DNA of 7,564 bases from Desulfobacteraceae bacterium (GTDB lineage Bacteria; Desulfobacterota; DSM-4660; Desulfatiglandales; Desulfatiglandaceae): NCBI GenBank assembly GCA_011048855.1, contig DSCZ01000233.1:1-7564 (forward strand), given 5' to 3'. Shown piece by piece: positions 1 to 6,586 of this stretch (the stretch's first letter is position 1; every line of letters starts with the position of its first letter). The notes below the pieces were generated by a model. It had not been told where the DNA came from. It saw only the letters and a list, made by a program, of their open reading frames with translations, and did not search any database. The translations under genes were made by a program, and so were the position numbers.

Positions 1-236
1 GAGTGAAATATAGCATTAGCCCCTCTTTTTTTAAGAACTTTCACCGCAGGGGTGGAAGGCGTTTTTTCTCTGCCCATCTAACTCCTCGCATGCTGTTTTC
101 CCGTTCATTTTTTTCGAACACTGATATGAATACCATACAAGACACGCCGCAAAAAGTACTCATTGAAAAACACCTACGGAAATTCACCTGATTCTCATGA
201 GGGCAACCCGTACCAAGGTTTTTAGTGCAAAGCATC
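1..236. other. Non-coding upstream region with no recognisable gene
   Basis: This stretch is richer in A+T and in T-runs than the coding regions. It holds no open frame whose translation resembles a known protein. A GTG-initiated frame of about 62 codons (3-191) and an overlapping minus-strand frame are low-complexity and rich in F, R and S, so I treat them as chance. The only structures of note are a weak terminator-like hairpin at 39-67 and an 8-bp palindrome (CTCATGAG, 194-201). Any gene upstream would have to end at or before the first few bases of the window. Confidence 0.6.
39..67 (+). terminator. Weak candidate rho-independent terminator
   Basis: TTTCACC (39-45) can pair with GGTGGAA (51-57), including one G-T wobble, around the 5-nt loop GCAGG. 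A run of six T (62-67) begins four bases after the stem. The stem is short and the T-run is offset, so this is a weak call. Its position would suit a plus-strand gene ending just before or at the start of the window. Confidence 0.25.
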
Positions 237-266
237 TTGACACCGGAAATCCGCTTACCTTATATT
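237..266 (+). promoter_or_regulatory. Sigma70-type promoter of the sugar-acid operon
   Basis: A perfect -35 box TTGACA (237-242) is followed after 18 bp by TATATT (261-266), which matches five of six bases of the -10 consensus. Transcription would start near 272-274, giving a leader of about 90 nt before the aldolase start. It is the best promoter match I found in the window. It probably drives the aldolase, dehydrogenase remnant, IlvD-type and UxaA-type genes as one transcript, because no clear terminator lies between them. Confidence 0.65.
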
Positions 267-270
267 TGCC

Positions 271-298
271 GATACAAGCAGGCTCGGACGCCTGTATC
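271..298. promoter_or_regulatory. Inverted repeat at the transcription start, candidate operator
   Basis: GATACAAGC (271-279) and GCCTGTATC (290-298) form 9-bp arms that match as an inverted repeat at 8 of 9 positions, separated by 10 bp. The outer six bases, GATACA/TGTATC, are perfect. The element begins right at the predicted transcription start, a place where a bound repressor could block initiation, as for many carbohydrate regulators of the GntR, LacI or IclR type. It could instead act as an RNA hairpin at the 5' end of the transcript, with AGGC/GCCT extending the stem around a bulge. No regulator gene is visible in the window. Confidence 0.4.
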
Positions 299-349
299 CG
301 GTTATAGACCCCGCAGTGGTTTTTTCGTTTGATTTTTCCTTCAACCGTT

Positions 350-365
350 GGAGAACAACCTTATG
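350..365 (+). promoter_or_regulatory. Ribosome binding site that sets the aldolase start at 363
   Basis: GGAG at 350-353 lies nine bases before the ATG at 363, a good Shine-Dalgarno spacing. An in-frame TTG at 348 would extend the protein by five residues, but it overlaps this site and has no ribosome binding site of its own, so the ATG at 363 is preferred. Confidence 0.7.
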
Positions 366-1127
366 AAATTCATCCGGGAACGTGTTTTAAAACAGGAATT
401 CATGGCCGGCGCCTGGTGTAATCTGGGTTCTCCGATCACCGTGGAAATGGCCGCCCGTGCCGATTTTGACTGGATACTGATAGACCAGGAGCACGGGCCA
501 GGGGACAACATGACCCTCCTCCACCAGATTCAGGCCGCCGAGGCCGGTTCGGCCCCGATCATCGTGCGTATAGCGTGGAATGAAATGCCGAGATTCAAGC
601 GTGTACTCGACCTGGGAGCCGCCGGTGTCATGGTTCCTTATGTTCAGACTCCACAGGAAGCCGCCGACGTAGTATCTTTCATGCGTTATCCACCGGAGGG
701 GGTACGGGGTGTGGCGAGCACCCCCAGGGCGGCTGGATTCGGCCACGATTTCTCCGAATACTTCGACGCCGCAAACCGCAGTCTTCTCACCGTCGTCCAG
801 ATTGAAACGGCCAGAGCAGTTAAGAATTTGGAAGCCATTGCCTCTGTTCCAGGAGTGGATGTTCTTTTCGTCGGTCCTCTGGATCTCTCCATAAGCCTTC
901 AAAAACCAGGACGGTTCAAGGATCCTGATTTTATCGAAGTCTTAAAACATATTTCCTCCGTCGTGAAATCCACCGGCAAGGCGGCGGGAATGTTTCTGCC
1001 CGGTCTGCCCGAACTGCCGCTCGCCGTCGAACTCGGTTTTACGTTTGTCGCTGTATGTACCGACGGAGGCATCGTGACCTCAGGCATGAAAGATTCTATA
1101 ACGGCCGTGAACAAATACAGGCACTAA
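363..1127 (+). CDS. HpcH/HpaI-family class II aldolase
   Basis: This is a 254-residue cytosolic aldolase of the HpcH/HpaI (citrate lyase beta-like) family, a usual length. Family members use a divalent metal and cleave 2-keto-3-deoxy sugar acids or 4-hydroxy-2-oxo acids to pyruvate plus an aldehyde; GarL (ketodeoxyglucarate), RhmA (ketodeoxyrhamnonate) and HpaI are examples. The key positions are visible: the IDQEHGP block with the catalytic base His44, the substrate-binding Arg69 in VRIAWNE, Glu148 in QIET and Asp174 in GPLDLS as metal ligands, and the GAAGVMVP core strand. It is first in an operon with an IlvD-type and a UxaA-type dehydratase, which would make its 2-keto-3-deoxy substrate. 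I infer sugar-acid rather than aromatic catabolism from these neighbours. Which sugar acid it serves cannot be settled by sequence. Confidence 0.93.
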   Translation: MKFIRERVLKQEFMAGAWCNLGSPITVEMAARADFDWILIDQEHGPGDNMTLLHQIQAAEAGSAPIIVRIAWNEMPRFKRVLDLGAAGVMVPYVQTPQEAADVVSFMRYPPEGVRGVASTPRAAGFGHDFSEYFDAANRSLLTVVQIETARAVKNLEAIASVPGVDVLFVGPLDLSISLQKPGRFKDPDFIEVLKHISSVVKSTGKAAGMFLPGLPELPLAVELGFTFVAVCTDGGIVTSGMKDSITAVNKYRH

Positions 1128-1203
1128 CGATGATGGGCCCCCAATTTAAAATCCGAACACGCTCTGACCGATCTAACTGAATAAAACCAAAAAAGGAGTT
1201 CCC

Positions 1204-1522
1204 ATGCCCGATATCCCTACCCGCCTGATTTCATACATCAATCTCGTGGACTTCTGCCGAAGCGCATATGAAAAATGCGGAGTTTCGCCGGAAGAGGCAA
1301 GGATAGGCGCAGAGTACCGTATCAGTAGGCCGGGTCATCCTTAATGCGAAAAATGGCGTTTCAATTCCCCAGGGCTGGGCCGTAGATGCAAAAGGCCGCC
1401 CGACCACCGATCCGGTCGACGTAAGCGAACGCTTATCTTCGGGCACCCCTATACCCGAAGCTGTTGCATGTGAACTGCAGAACCTGGCCAAACGGCTGGG
1501 AGTGACGTTAAGCTTCCAATAG
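1204..1522 (+). pseudogene. Malate/L-lactate dehydrogenase (Ldh2 family) remnant with internal deletions
   Basis: A good ribosome binding site (AAGGAG, within 1191-1200) precedes an ATG at 1204. The first frame encodes an N-terminal piece typical of Ldh2-family NAD(P)-dependent 2-hydroxyacid dehydrogenases (FCRSAYEKCGVSPEEA) and stops at 1342-1344 after 46 residues. From about 1319 a second frame carries a block from the middle to late part of the family (NAKNGVSIPQGWAVDAKG, then RPTTDP). From about 1424 the same frame continues with what looks like the extreme C-terminus (SGTPIPEAV, LAKRLGV) and stops at 1520-1522. Intact members have about 340-360 residues, so most of the NAD-binding and catalytic core is gone in two deletions, near 1315-1320 (with frame change) and near 1415-1430 (frame kept). 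It cannot be active. It sits between aldolase and dehydratase genes, so it was probably the redox enzyme of the same pathway. Confidence 0.82.
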
Positions 1523-1558
1523 CGGCACCCAAAACCAGGCAGGCAGGAGAGAAATTAA

Positions 1559-3244
1559 ATGAAAGACTATGTTTCGATCACCAAGAAGACACGCAGTCGG
1601 ATACTGGTGGAAGGGCCTCATAAAGCCGGTGAACGGGCTCACCTGCGCTCTCTCGGCCTTTCCGGAGATGACTTGAACCGACCGTTCATTGCAATAGCCA
1701 ATTCTTTCAACGAGGCCCATCCGGGACATGTGCACCTGCGCGGCTTGGCCGAAGAAGTGAAAAGAGGTATTTTTCAGGCCGGAGGTATCGCTTTTGAGTT
1801 CAACACGATAGCAATCTGCGACGGCCTGACCCAGGGCCATATCGGCATGAGGTATGTACTTCCCAGCCGCGACCTGATAGCCGACTCGATCGAGCTTGTC
1901 GTCGAGGCTCAACAGATGGATGGTGTGGTTTTTATATCTTCGTGCGACAAAATCGAACCAGCCATGTTAATGGCGATGGTTCGACTCGACCTGCCGTCTG
2001 TGATGCTCACCGGAGGTCCTATGCTGCCCGGCACTTTCAAAGGACGGCCCGTCGCGATTCCGGACATGCGGGAAGCTGTGGGTCGCTGGGTGAGCGGTGA
2101 ATTGAACGACAACGAAATACTGGAGCTTGAATGCAACGTGTGCCCCGGCCCGGGTTCCTGTGCGATGATGGGCACCGCGAATACCATGGCATGCGTAGCC
2201 GAGATCCTTGGCCTGACTCTCCCTGGCTGCGCCACCGCTTCCGCGGTTTCCTCCGTTAAAAAACGCCTGGCCCGGGAAAGCGGCCGGCTTGTAGTGAAAC
2301 TGATCGAAGAAGGGATCACCCCTGGCAAAATCATCACGAAAGCCGGCCTTCACAACGCTGTGACCCTGTGCGCTGCAATAGGCGGCAGCACGAATGCAGT
2401 GCTTCATCTCCCAGCAATTGCCGGCGAGCTGGATATTGACATCGGTCCGGAGGATTTCGACGGTATCAGCCGAAAAACCCCTTATCTCACCAGCATAAAG
2501 CCTTCCGGACCCTATACCACCGCCGACCTGGACAGGGCCGGGGGAGTGCCGGCCCTGATCAAGAGGCTTCTTCCGGTGTTGAACGCGGATGAGAAGAACC
2601 TCTTGGGTGAGACCATCACCCAGATCGCTGCACGGGCCGAAGTGCGGGACCAGGAAGTAATAAGGCCGCTCGACAATCCCGTGCGCAAACAGGGTTCCTA
2701 CGCTGTCCTCAAAGGAAACCTGGCACCGGAGGGAGCTGTTGTCAAAATATCGGGAGTTGCGCCTGAAATGATGCGCCATTCCGGTCCTGCAAGGGTGTTC
2801 AACAGCGAAGAGGAAGCCGACGAGGCGATTTATGACGGCCGAATAAATTCGGGCGATGTGCTCGTACTGCGTTACGAAGGCCCTAAGGGTGGCCCGGGCA
2901 TGAGAGAAATGTTGGGTGCCACAGCCGCATTGATGGGCATGGGACTTGGAACCTCAACCGCCCTGATAACCGATGGCAGGTTTTCCGGGGCGACCCGCGG
3001 CCCCTGCATCGGACACATTGCCCCGGAAGCCGCGGCTGGAGGCCCCATAGCATTTGTGAATGAAGGAGATATTATCGAAATCGACATCCCGGCGCGCACG
3101 CTTGAACTCAAAGTCGCCCGGGAAGAACTGTTAAAGCGGCGTCAAAGCACAACGATCCTAAGCAAAAAAGTCCGTGGTGCACTCAAACGTTACAGCCGCC
3201 TTGTTGGAAGCGTTTCCAAGGGGGCCAGGCTCGATGATGAATGA
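1559..3244 (+). CDS. IlvD/Edd-family Fe-S dehydratase (probable sugar-acid dehydratase)
   Basis: This 561-residue cytosolic enzyme has the full length of the dihydroxy-acid / 6-phosphogluconate / aldonate dehydratase family, which removes water from 2,3-dihydroxy acids to give 2-keto-3-deoxy acids. Visible features are CDGLTQGH (88-94), SSCDK with cluster ligand Cys129 and metal-binding Asp130-Lys131, CPGPGSC with likely cluster ligand Cys201, GGSTNA (275-280), GGPGMREML (444-452) and [11 protein letters not shown] with catalytic Ser476. The first cysteine found in [2Fe-2S] members (in PCN or PCH) is replaced here by PGHVHL (55-60), as in E. coli IlvD, which carries a [4Fe-4S] cluster. AGGAGA at 1545-1550 supports the start. 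The next gene begins 12 bp after the stop. No valine or isoleucine biosynthesis gene is nearby and the neighbours are sugar-acid enzymes, so a catabolic role is more likely, but true dihydroxy-acid dehydratase activity cannot be excluded. Confidence 0.92.
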   Translation: MKDYVSITKKTRSRILVEGPHKAGERAHLRSLGLSGDDLNRPFIAIANSFNEAHPGHVHLRGLAEEVKRGIFQAGGIAFEFNTIAICDGLTQGHIGMRYVLPSRDLIADSIELVVEAQQMDGVVFISSCDKIEPAMLMAMVRLDLPSVMLTGGPMLPGTFKGRPVAIPDMREAVGRWVSGELNDNEILELECNVCPGPGSCAMMGTANTMACVAEILGLTLPGCATASAVSSVKKRLARESGRLVVKLIEEGITPGKIITKAGLHNAVTLCAAIGGSTNAVLHLPAIAGELDIDIGPEDFDGISRKTPYLTSIKPSGPYTTADLDRAGGVPALIKRLLPVLNADEKNLLGETITQIAARAEVRDQEVIRPLDNPVRKQGSYAVLKGNLAPEGAVVKISGVAPEMMRHSGPARVFNSEEEADEAIYDGRINSGDVLVLRYEGPKGGPGMREMLGATAALMGMGLGTSTALITDGRFSGATRGPCIGHIAPEAAAGGPIAFVNEGDIIEIDIPARTLELKVAREELLKRRQSTTILSKKVRGALKRYSRLVGSVSKGARLDDE

Positions 3245-3256
3245 AAGGAAGCCAAA

Positions 3257-4786
3257 ATGTCCGAAACGCGATCCACTATCCTGAAACTTCACCCTGAAGA
3301 CAATGTTGTTCTTGCACTCGTAGATATTCCGGGGGGTTCGGAGCCGGCTCCCGGAGTCTTCTGCAAGCAGAGGATTCCCGCTGCTCACAAAATCGCCTCC
3401 GAACCTATCCCGGCCGGAGCCCCAATCGTCAAGTACGGGCAGATCATCGGATTTGCCTCCACCGATATTCCGGCCGGCGTTCACGTGCACACCCACAATG
3501 TCTTATTCAAAGATTTTCCGCGCGATTCGCAGCCATCATCCGGCAAAATACCGCCACAGGAAACACTTCCACCCGAAAAACGCTCATGTTTCAATGGTAT
3601 TCTCAGGCCTGACGGCAGGGCGGGGACCCGCAACTACATCGGAATCATACCCACATCGGCCTGTTCGAGCCAGGTGGCAGTGGAAATAGCCCGCTCTATT
3701 GGAAAAATCGACATGGAACCCTTTACGCACGTAGACGGAATCGTGGCCCTCCCCCACAAGGACGGCTGCGGGATGCTCGACAGGGACGAAGGGCTCTCGA
3801 TGCTCCAGAGAACCGTCGCAGGGTATGCTGATAACCCTAATTTTGCGTCTGTCGTGTTGGTGAGCCTCGGCTGCGAGGTAAACCAACCGGAAGCTCTCTG
3901 CGAGATGCTTGCTTCCACAGCCTGGAAGCCGGTGGTCAGCATAGACATTCAAAAGCTTGGCGGTGCCCGCGCCGCTATTAATGCCGGTCACGCTGCGGTC
4001 ATGGACATGCTTACAACCGCGGATCAAGCAAGGAGACAATCTCTCTCTGCGGAACATCTCGTGGTGGGACTCGAATGCGGAGGCTCCGACGCCTACTCGG
4101 GAATCAGCGCCAACCCGGCCCTGGGAGCCGCGGTGGATCTACTGGTTCAAAACGGAGGGACCGCGATCCTGTCTGAGACTCCTGAAATATACATGGCCGA
4201 ACACCTTCTCGCCCGCAGAGCTGCAAACCCCAGGGTGCACGACGATCTTCTGGATATAATCGACTGGTGGGAAACCTACTCCTCCACACGGGGACAGACT
4301 ATAAACAACAACCCTACGCCCGGAAACAAGGCGGGGGGTTTGACGACGATCGCGGAAAAATCTCTTGGAGCCGTGGCCAAAGGAGGAACGAGCCCCCTTA
4401 ACGCCGTTTATCGGTACGCTGAAAAGGTCAATGTCGGCGGACTTGTATTCATGGATTCACCGGGCTATGATCCAGTTTCCATCACCGGAAAGGTGGCCGG
4501 GGGAGCAACTCTCATTTGTTTCACCACCGGCTGCGGCAGTGTCTCCGGGTGTAAGCCGTCACCTGTCCTAAAACTGGCAAGCAACAGCAACCTCTACCTA
4601 AGGCTCGAGAAAGACATGGATATAAACTGCGGATCGATATTGGACGGTGAAACCAGTGTCGAAACAATGGGGCGCCGTATTTTTGAGAGGATCCTGTCCA
4701 CGGCCTCAGGATCTCCGACGAAATCGGAACAACAGGGGTTCGGAGACATGGAATTCTCACCCTGGTTGATAGGGGGAGTGCTCTAA
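3257..4786 (+). CDS. UxaA/GarD-family altronate or aldarate dehydratase
   Basis: This 509-residue protein matches the single-chain UxaA layout (E. coli UxaA and GarD are about 495-523 residues). These iron-dependent enzymes dehydrate altronate or galactarate-type acids to 2-keto-3-deoxy acids. An N-terminal SAF domain (about 7-84; LHPEDNV, GHKI-like AAHKI, KYGQIIG, VHVHTHN) is joined by a proline-rich linker to the catalytic part: GILRPDGRAGTRNY (114-127), HKDGCGM (167-173), GLECGGSDAYSG (271-282), FTTGCGS (422-428) and DMDINCG (453-459). SuyAB sulfolactate lyase has related modules on two chains, so the fused form favours a sugar-acid substrate. The start has AAAGGAA six bases upstream and lies 12 bp after the IlvD-type gene, which suggests translational coupling. 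One oddity is Cys426, where the family usually has Arg (TTGRGS). Confidence 0.93.
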   Translation: MSETRSTILKLHPEDNVVLALVDIPGGSEPAPGVFCKQRIPAAHKIASEPIPAGAPIVKYGQIIGFASTDIPAGVHVHTHNVLFKDFPRDSQPSSGKIPPQETLPPEKRSCFNGILRPDGRAGTRNYIGIIPTSACSSQVAVEIARSIGKIDMEPFTHVDGIVALPHKDGCGMLDRDEGLSMLQRTVAGYADNPNFASVVLVSLGCEVNQPEALCEMLASTAWKPVVSIDIQKLGGARAAINAGHAAVMDMLTTADQARRQSLSAEHLVVGLECGGSDAYSGISANPALGAAVDLLVQNGGTAILSETPEIYMAEHLLARRAANPRVHDDLLDIIDWWETYSSTRGQTINNNPTPGNKAGGLTTIAEKSLGAVAKGGTSPLNAVYRYAEKVNVGGLVFMDSPGYDPVSITGKVAGGATLICFTTGCGSVSGCKPSPVLKLASNSNLYLRLEKDMDINCGSILDGETSVETMGRRIFERILSTASGSPTKSEQQGFGDMEFSPWLIGGVL

Positions 4787-4797
4787 GATTTTAGATC

Positions 4798-6540
4798 TCA
4801 CCCGTTGTTCTCGGCCCCCTGCAGCCTGACGAGGTTTTCCCTGGCGAAATCCAGATCCGGATCCAGTTCCAGTGCCAGGCTGTAATATTGAACGGCCTCC
4901 TCCACCTTACCCATATCTCTATAGTTGGAGGCGATGTTGGCGTAGTCGATTCCGGAGCCGGGATTTAAGGCCAACACGCTTTTAAAACATTCTATAGCTT
5001 TTTCATGCTCTTTGAGCTTGAAGTGACAGAATCCCATTAGATTGTAAACATCCGTCCGCTCACGGTCCAGCTGCTCGGCTTTTTTAAGCACCTCTAACGC
5101 TTCCCGGTAACGCTCCAGTTCTTTTAGACAAACCCCGGTATAGGAATAAATGGTAGGCAGCTCCTGTTCGGCAGGATCTAGGTCAGAGGCTGCCCTCAGG
5201 TGCTGAAGAGCCTCTCCAGGTTCATCGATGGAAAGATATGTGAGGCCCAGAAAAAATCGGGTGTAATATTTGCCTGGAAGCCTCCGATTCATCTCCTGAA
5301 GAAGCGGAATTGCGGAATCCGCCCCGTCGCCTCCGGCAATCAGCTTAGCGGTAAGCATACCGACGCTCGTACCGGAAGTGCGCTCACGGAAATGGGCACC
5401 GGGAACCACAACGTAAACAGCAGGAATTTTTAAATCCGGATTTGTAACGTCGATCACGAACGCATGCAGACCCTGATCCGCTAATTTCTGGACGCATTGT
5501 TCAACTTCAACCCGGATATTGGAATCCGACAAATCAGGCAGCGACCGGATAGAAACAACCGTTTCCCCCCCTGTCAGAAATTCAACATCTTCAAGTGCGC
5601 GAGGTTTCGGAAGACCGCTCGCGACATAACTGGAACCGCTGTTGAAGTCCCCCCCGAGCTGGGCCGCTTCGGTTAATGCCCTTACAACGGCCTTTTGCGG
5701 GTCGGGGCTGGTTCCGGCGGTCCATACTATCTCACTTCTGCCGGGAAATGTCGCCGGGTCATAAGCAATCACCCCCACAGTTGCAATTCCGGTATTGAGA
5801 CTCATATCGAAAAGAAACACGCTGATACCGGCATGTTCAAATTTATCAAGAAGCCCCCGGGCTACGGGGTCGGTCACCGTAGCCTTGTCGATGATCGGCA
5901 CCGTCATCTTAGAACGGCTGACCACCGAAGATACATGCCGTTCGACGACCTCACACAGGGCTTGAAGCACGGCTTCTTCGATACAATTACCGGCCGCAGA
6001 GCCATTGTATTCATTGAGCGCAAAGAACCAATCGAACGGCACCAGTCTCTCGTCTCCGGTAGTCAAATCGACGCCCGCCGTCCATTTGACCGGGGTCATG
6101 GAAAAAAGATCGAGTGCTGCAGATGCATCGATCGAATCATCATGAACCGACAGCCGAATCTGGTCCAGCCCCATCGCCTTCCCAGACACTTCTTCATGGG
6201 GAAAACGTATGAAATTGGCTGGATCCGAGCTGAAAGTAAACAGACTGTATCGTTCAGCCAGCTCCATTACCGCACTGGCCTCGGCCTGCGAAGGGCTGGC
6301 GCCTTTTCCCATCTGCTTTTTGGCCCCTGTCGCCGTTTCAGCATCCCTTCCACACAGGCTGAAATAAACCGGTATGTCCAGCCTTCCGTTGTCTATCCTC
6401 ACAGTCTCTTTGAGAATATCCAGCCTCACTCCGGCCAGCTTTTCCCTGAAAACACCCACGGTCTGTTCCGGGGCCATTATCTTGCCGAGTTCGAATGTCT
6501 CGGTCTTAAAAGCATCCTTAAGTGTTATTCCTCGATTCAT
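4798..6540 (-). CDS. YcaO-domain protein with C-terminal TPR repeats
   Basis: This 580-residue protein joins a YcaO domain (about 8-390) to about four tetratricopeptide repeats (about 424-457, 464-491, 498-527, 532-561). YcaO domains phosphorylate a backbone amide with ATP to make azolines or thioamides in peptides and proteins. The ATP-site motifs are present: GKGASPSQA followed by MELAER (Glu93, Glu96, Arg97), GNCIEEA followed by CEVVERH (Glu197, Glu200, Arg201), and GTSPDPQKA with LTEAAQ (276-294). The N-terminus (FKTETFELGK ... LDIPVYFS) resembles the group that includes the McrA-thioglycine enzymes of methanogens more than E. coli YcaO. The C-terminal PxPxP of RiPP cyclodehydratases is absent; the chain ends in the TPR region, a likely partner- or substrate-binding module. 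It lies 46 bp after larE on the same strand, with AGGGAGA (forward 6551-6557) ten bases before its ATG. No precursor peptide, E1-like partner or TfuA gene is visible. Its substrate is unknown. Confidence 0.92.
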   Translation of the reverse strand: MNRGITLKDAFKTETFELGKIMAPEQTVGVFREKLAGVRLDILKETVRIDNGRLDIPVYFSLCGRDAETATGAKKQMGKGASPSQAEASAVMELAERYSLFTFSSDPANFIRFPHEEVSGKAMGLDQIRLSVHDDSIDASAALDLFSMTPVKWTAGVDLTTGDERLVPFDWFFALNEYNGSAAGNCIEEAVLQALCEVVERHVSSVVSRSKMTVPIIDKATVTDPVARGLLDKFEHAGISVFLFDMSLNTGIATVGVIAYDPATFPGRSEIVWTAGTSPDPQKAVVRALTEAAQLGGDFNSGSSYVASGLPKPRALEDVEFLTGGETVVSIRSLPDLSDSNIRVEVEQCVQKLADQGLHAFVIDVTNPDLKIPAVYVVVPGAHFRERTSGTSVGMLTAKLIAGGDGADSAIPLLQEMNRRLPGKYYTRFFLGLTYLSIDEPGEALQHLRAASDLDPAEQELPTIYSYTGVCLKELERYREALEVLKKAEQLDRERTDVYNLMGFCHFKLKEHEKAIECFKSVLALNPGSGIDYANIASNYRDMGKVEEAVQYYSLALELDPDLDFARENLVRLQGAENNG

Positions 6541-6586
6541 CCCGATATACTCTCCCTGCCTCGTCGATAATTCCGGAGAAAACTTT

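Noticed and set aside
3..191. Small GTG-started plus-strand frame of 62 codons at the left edge
   Set aside because: It is low-complexity (F, S and R-rich), overlaps an equally long minus-strand frame and crosses the terminator-like hairpin. Its start is too close to the edge to judge a ribosome binding site.
300..335. Possible attenuator before the aldolase: GGT-ACC and ACC-GGT pairings followed by TTTTTT
   Set aside because: The competing stems have only about three base pairs each, too weak to call a leader terminator, and no leader peptide or ligand-binding fold is apparent.
387..902. Minus-strand open frame of 171 codons opposite the aldolase
   Set aside because: It is antisense to a well-supported aldolase and shows no recognisable domain.
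1231..1491. Minus-strand open frame of 86 codons opposite the dehydrogenase remnant
   Set aside because: The plus strand explains this region as pieces of an Ldh2-family protein. The reverse translation has no recognisable features.
1967..2779. Minus-strand open frame of 270 codons opposite the IlvD-type gene
   Set aside because: It lies inside the best-conserved part of the IlvD/Edd coding sequence and has a histidine- and arginine-rich composition typical of a reverse-frame shadow.
4758..4780. CCCT-AGGG pairing near the end of the UxaA-type gene as a terminator
   Set aside because: The perfect stem is only four base pairs, extension needs internal loops, and no T-run follows on either strand at a proper distance.
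5695..6570. Plus-strand open frame of 291 codons opposite the YcaO gene
   Set aside because: It is entirely antisense to a YcaO domain with full ATP-site motifs. Its translation is rich in R, H and S, resembles no family I know, and has no convincing ribosome binding site.
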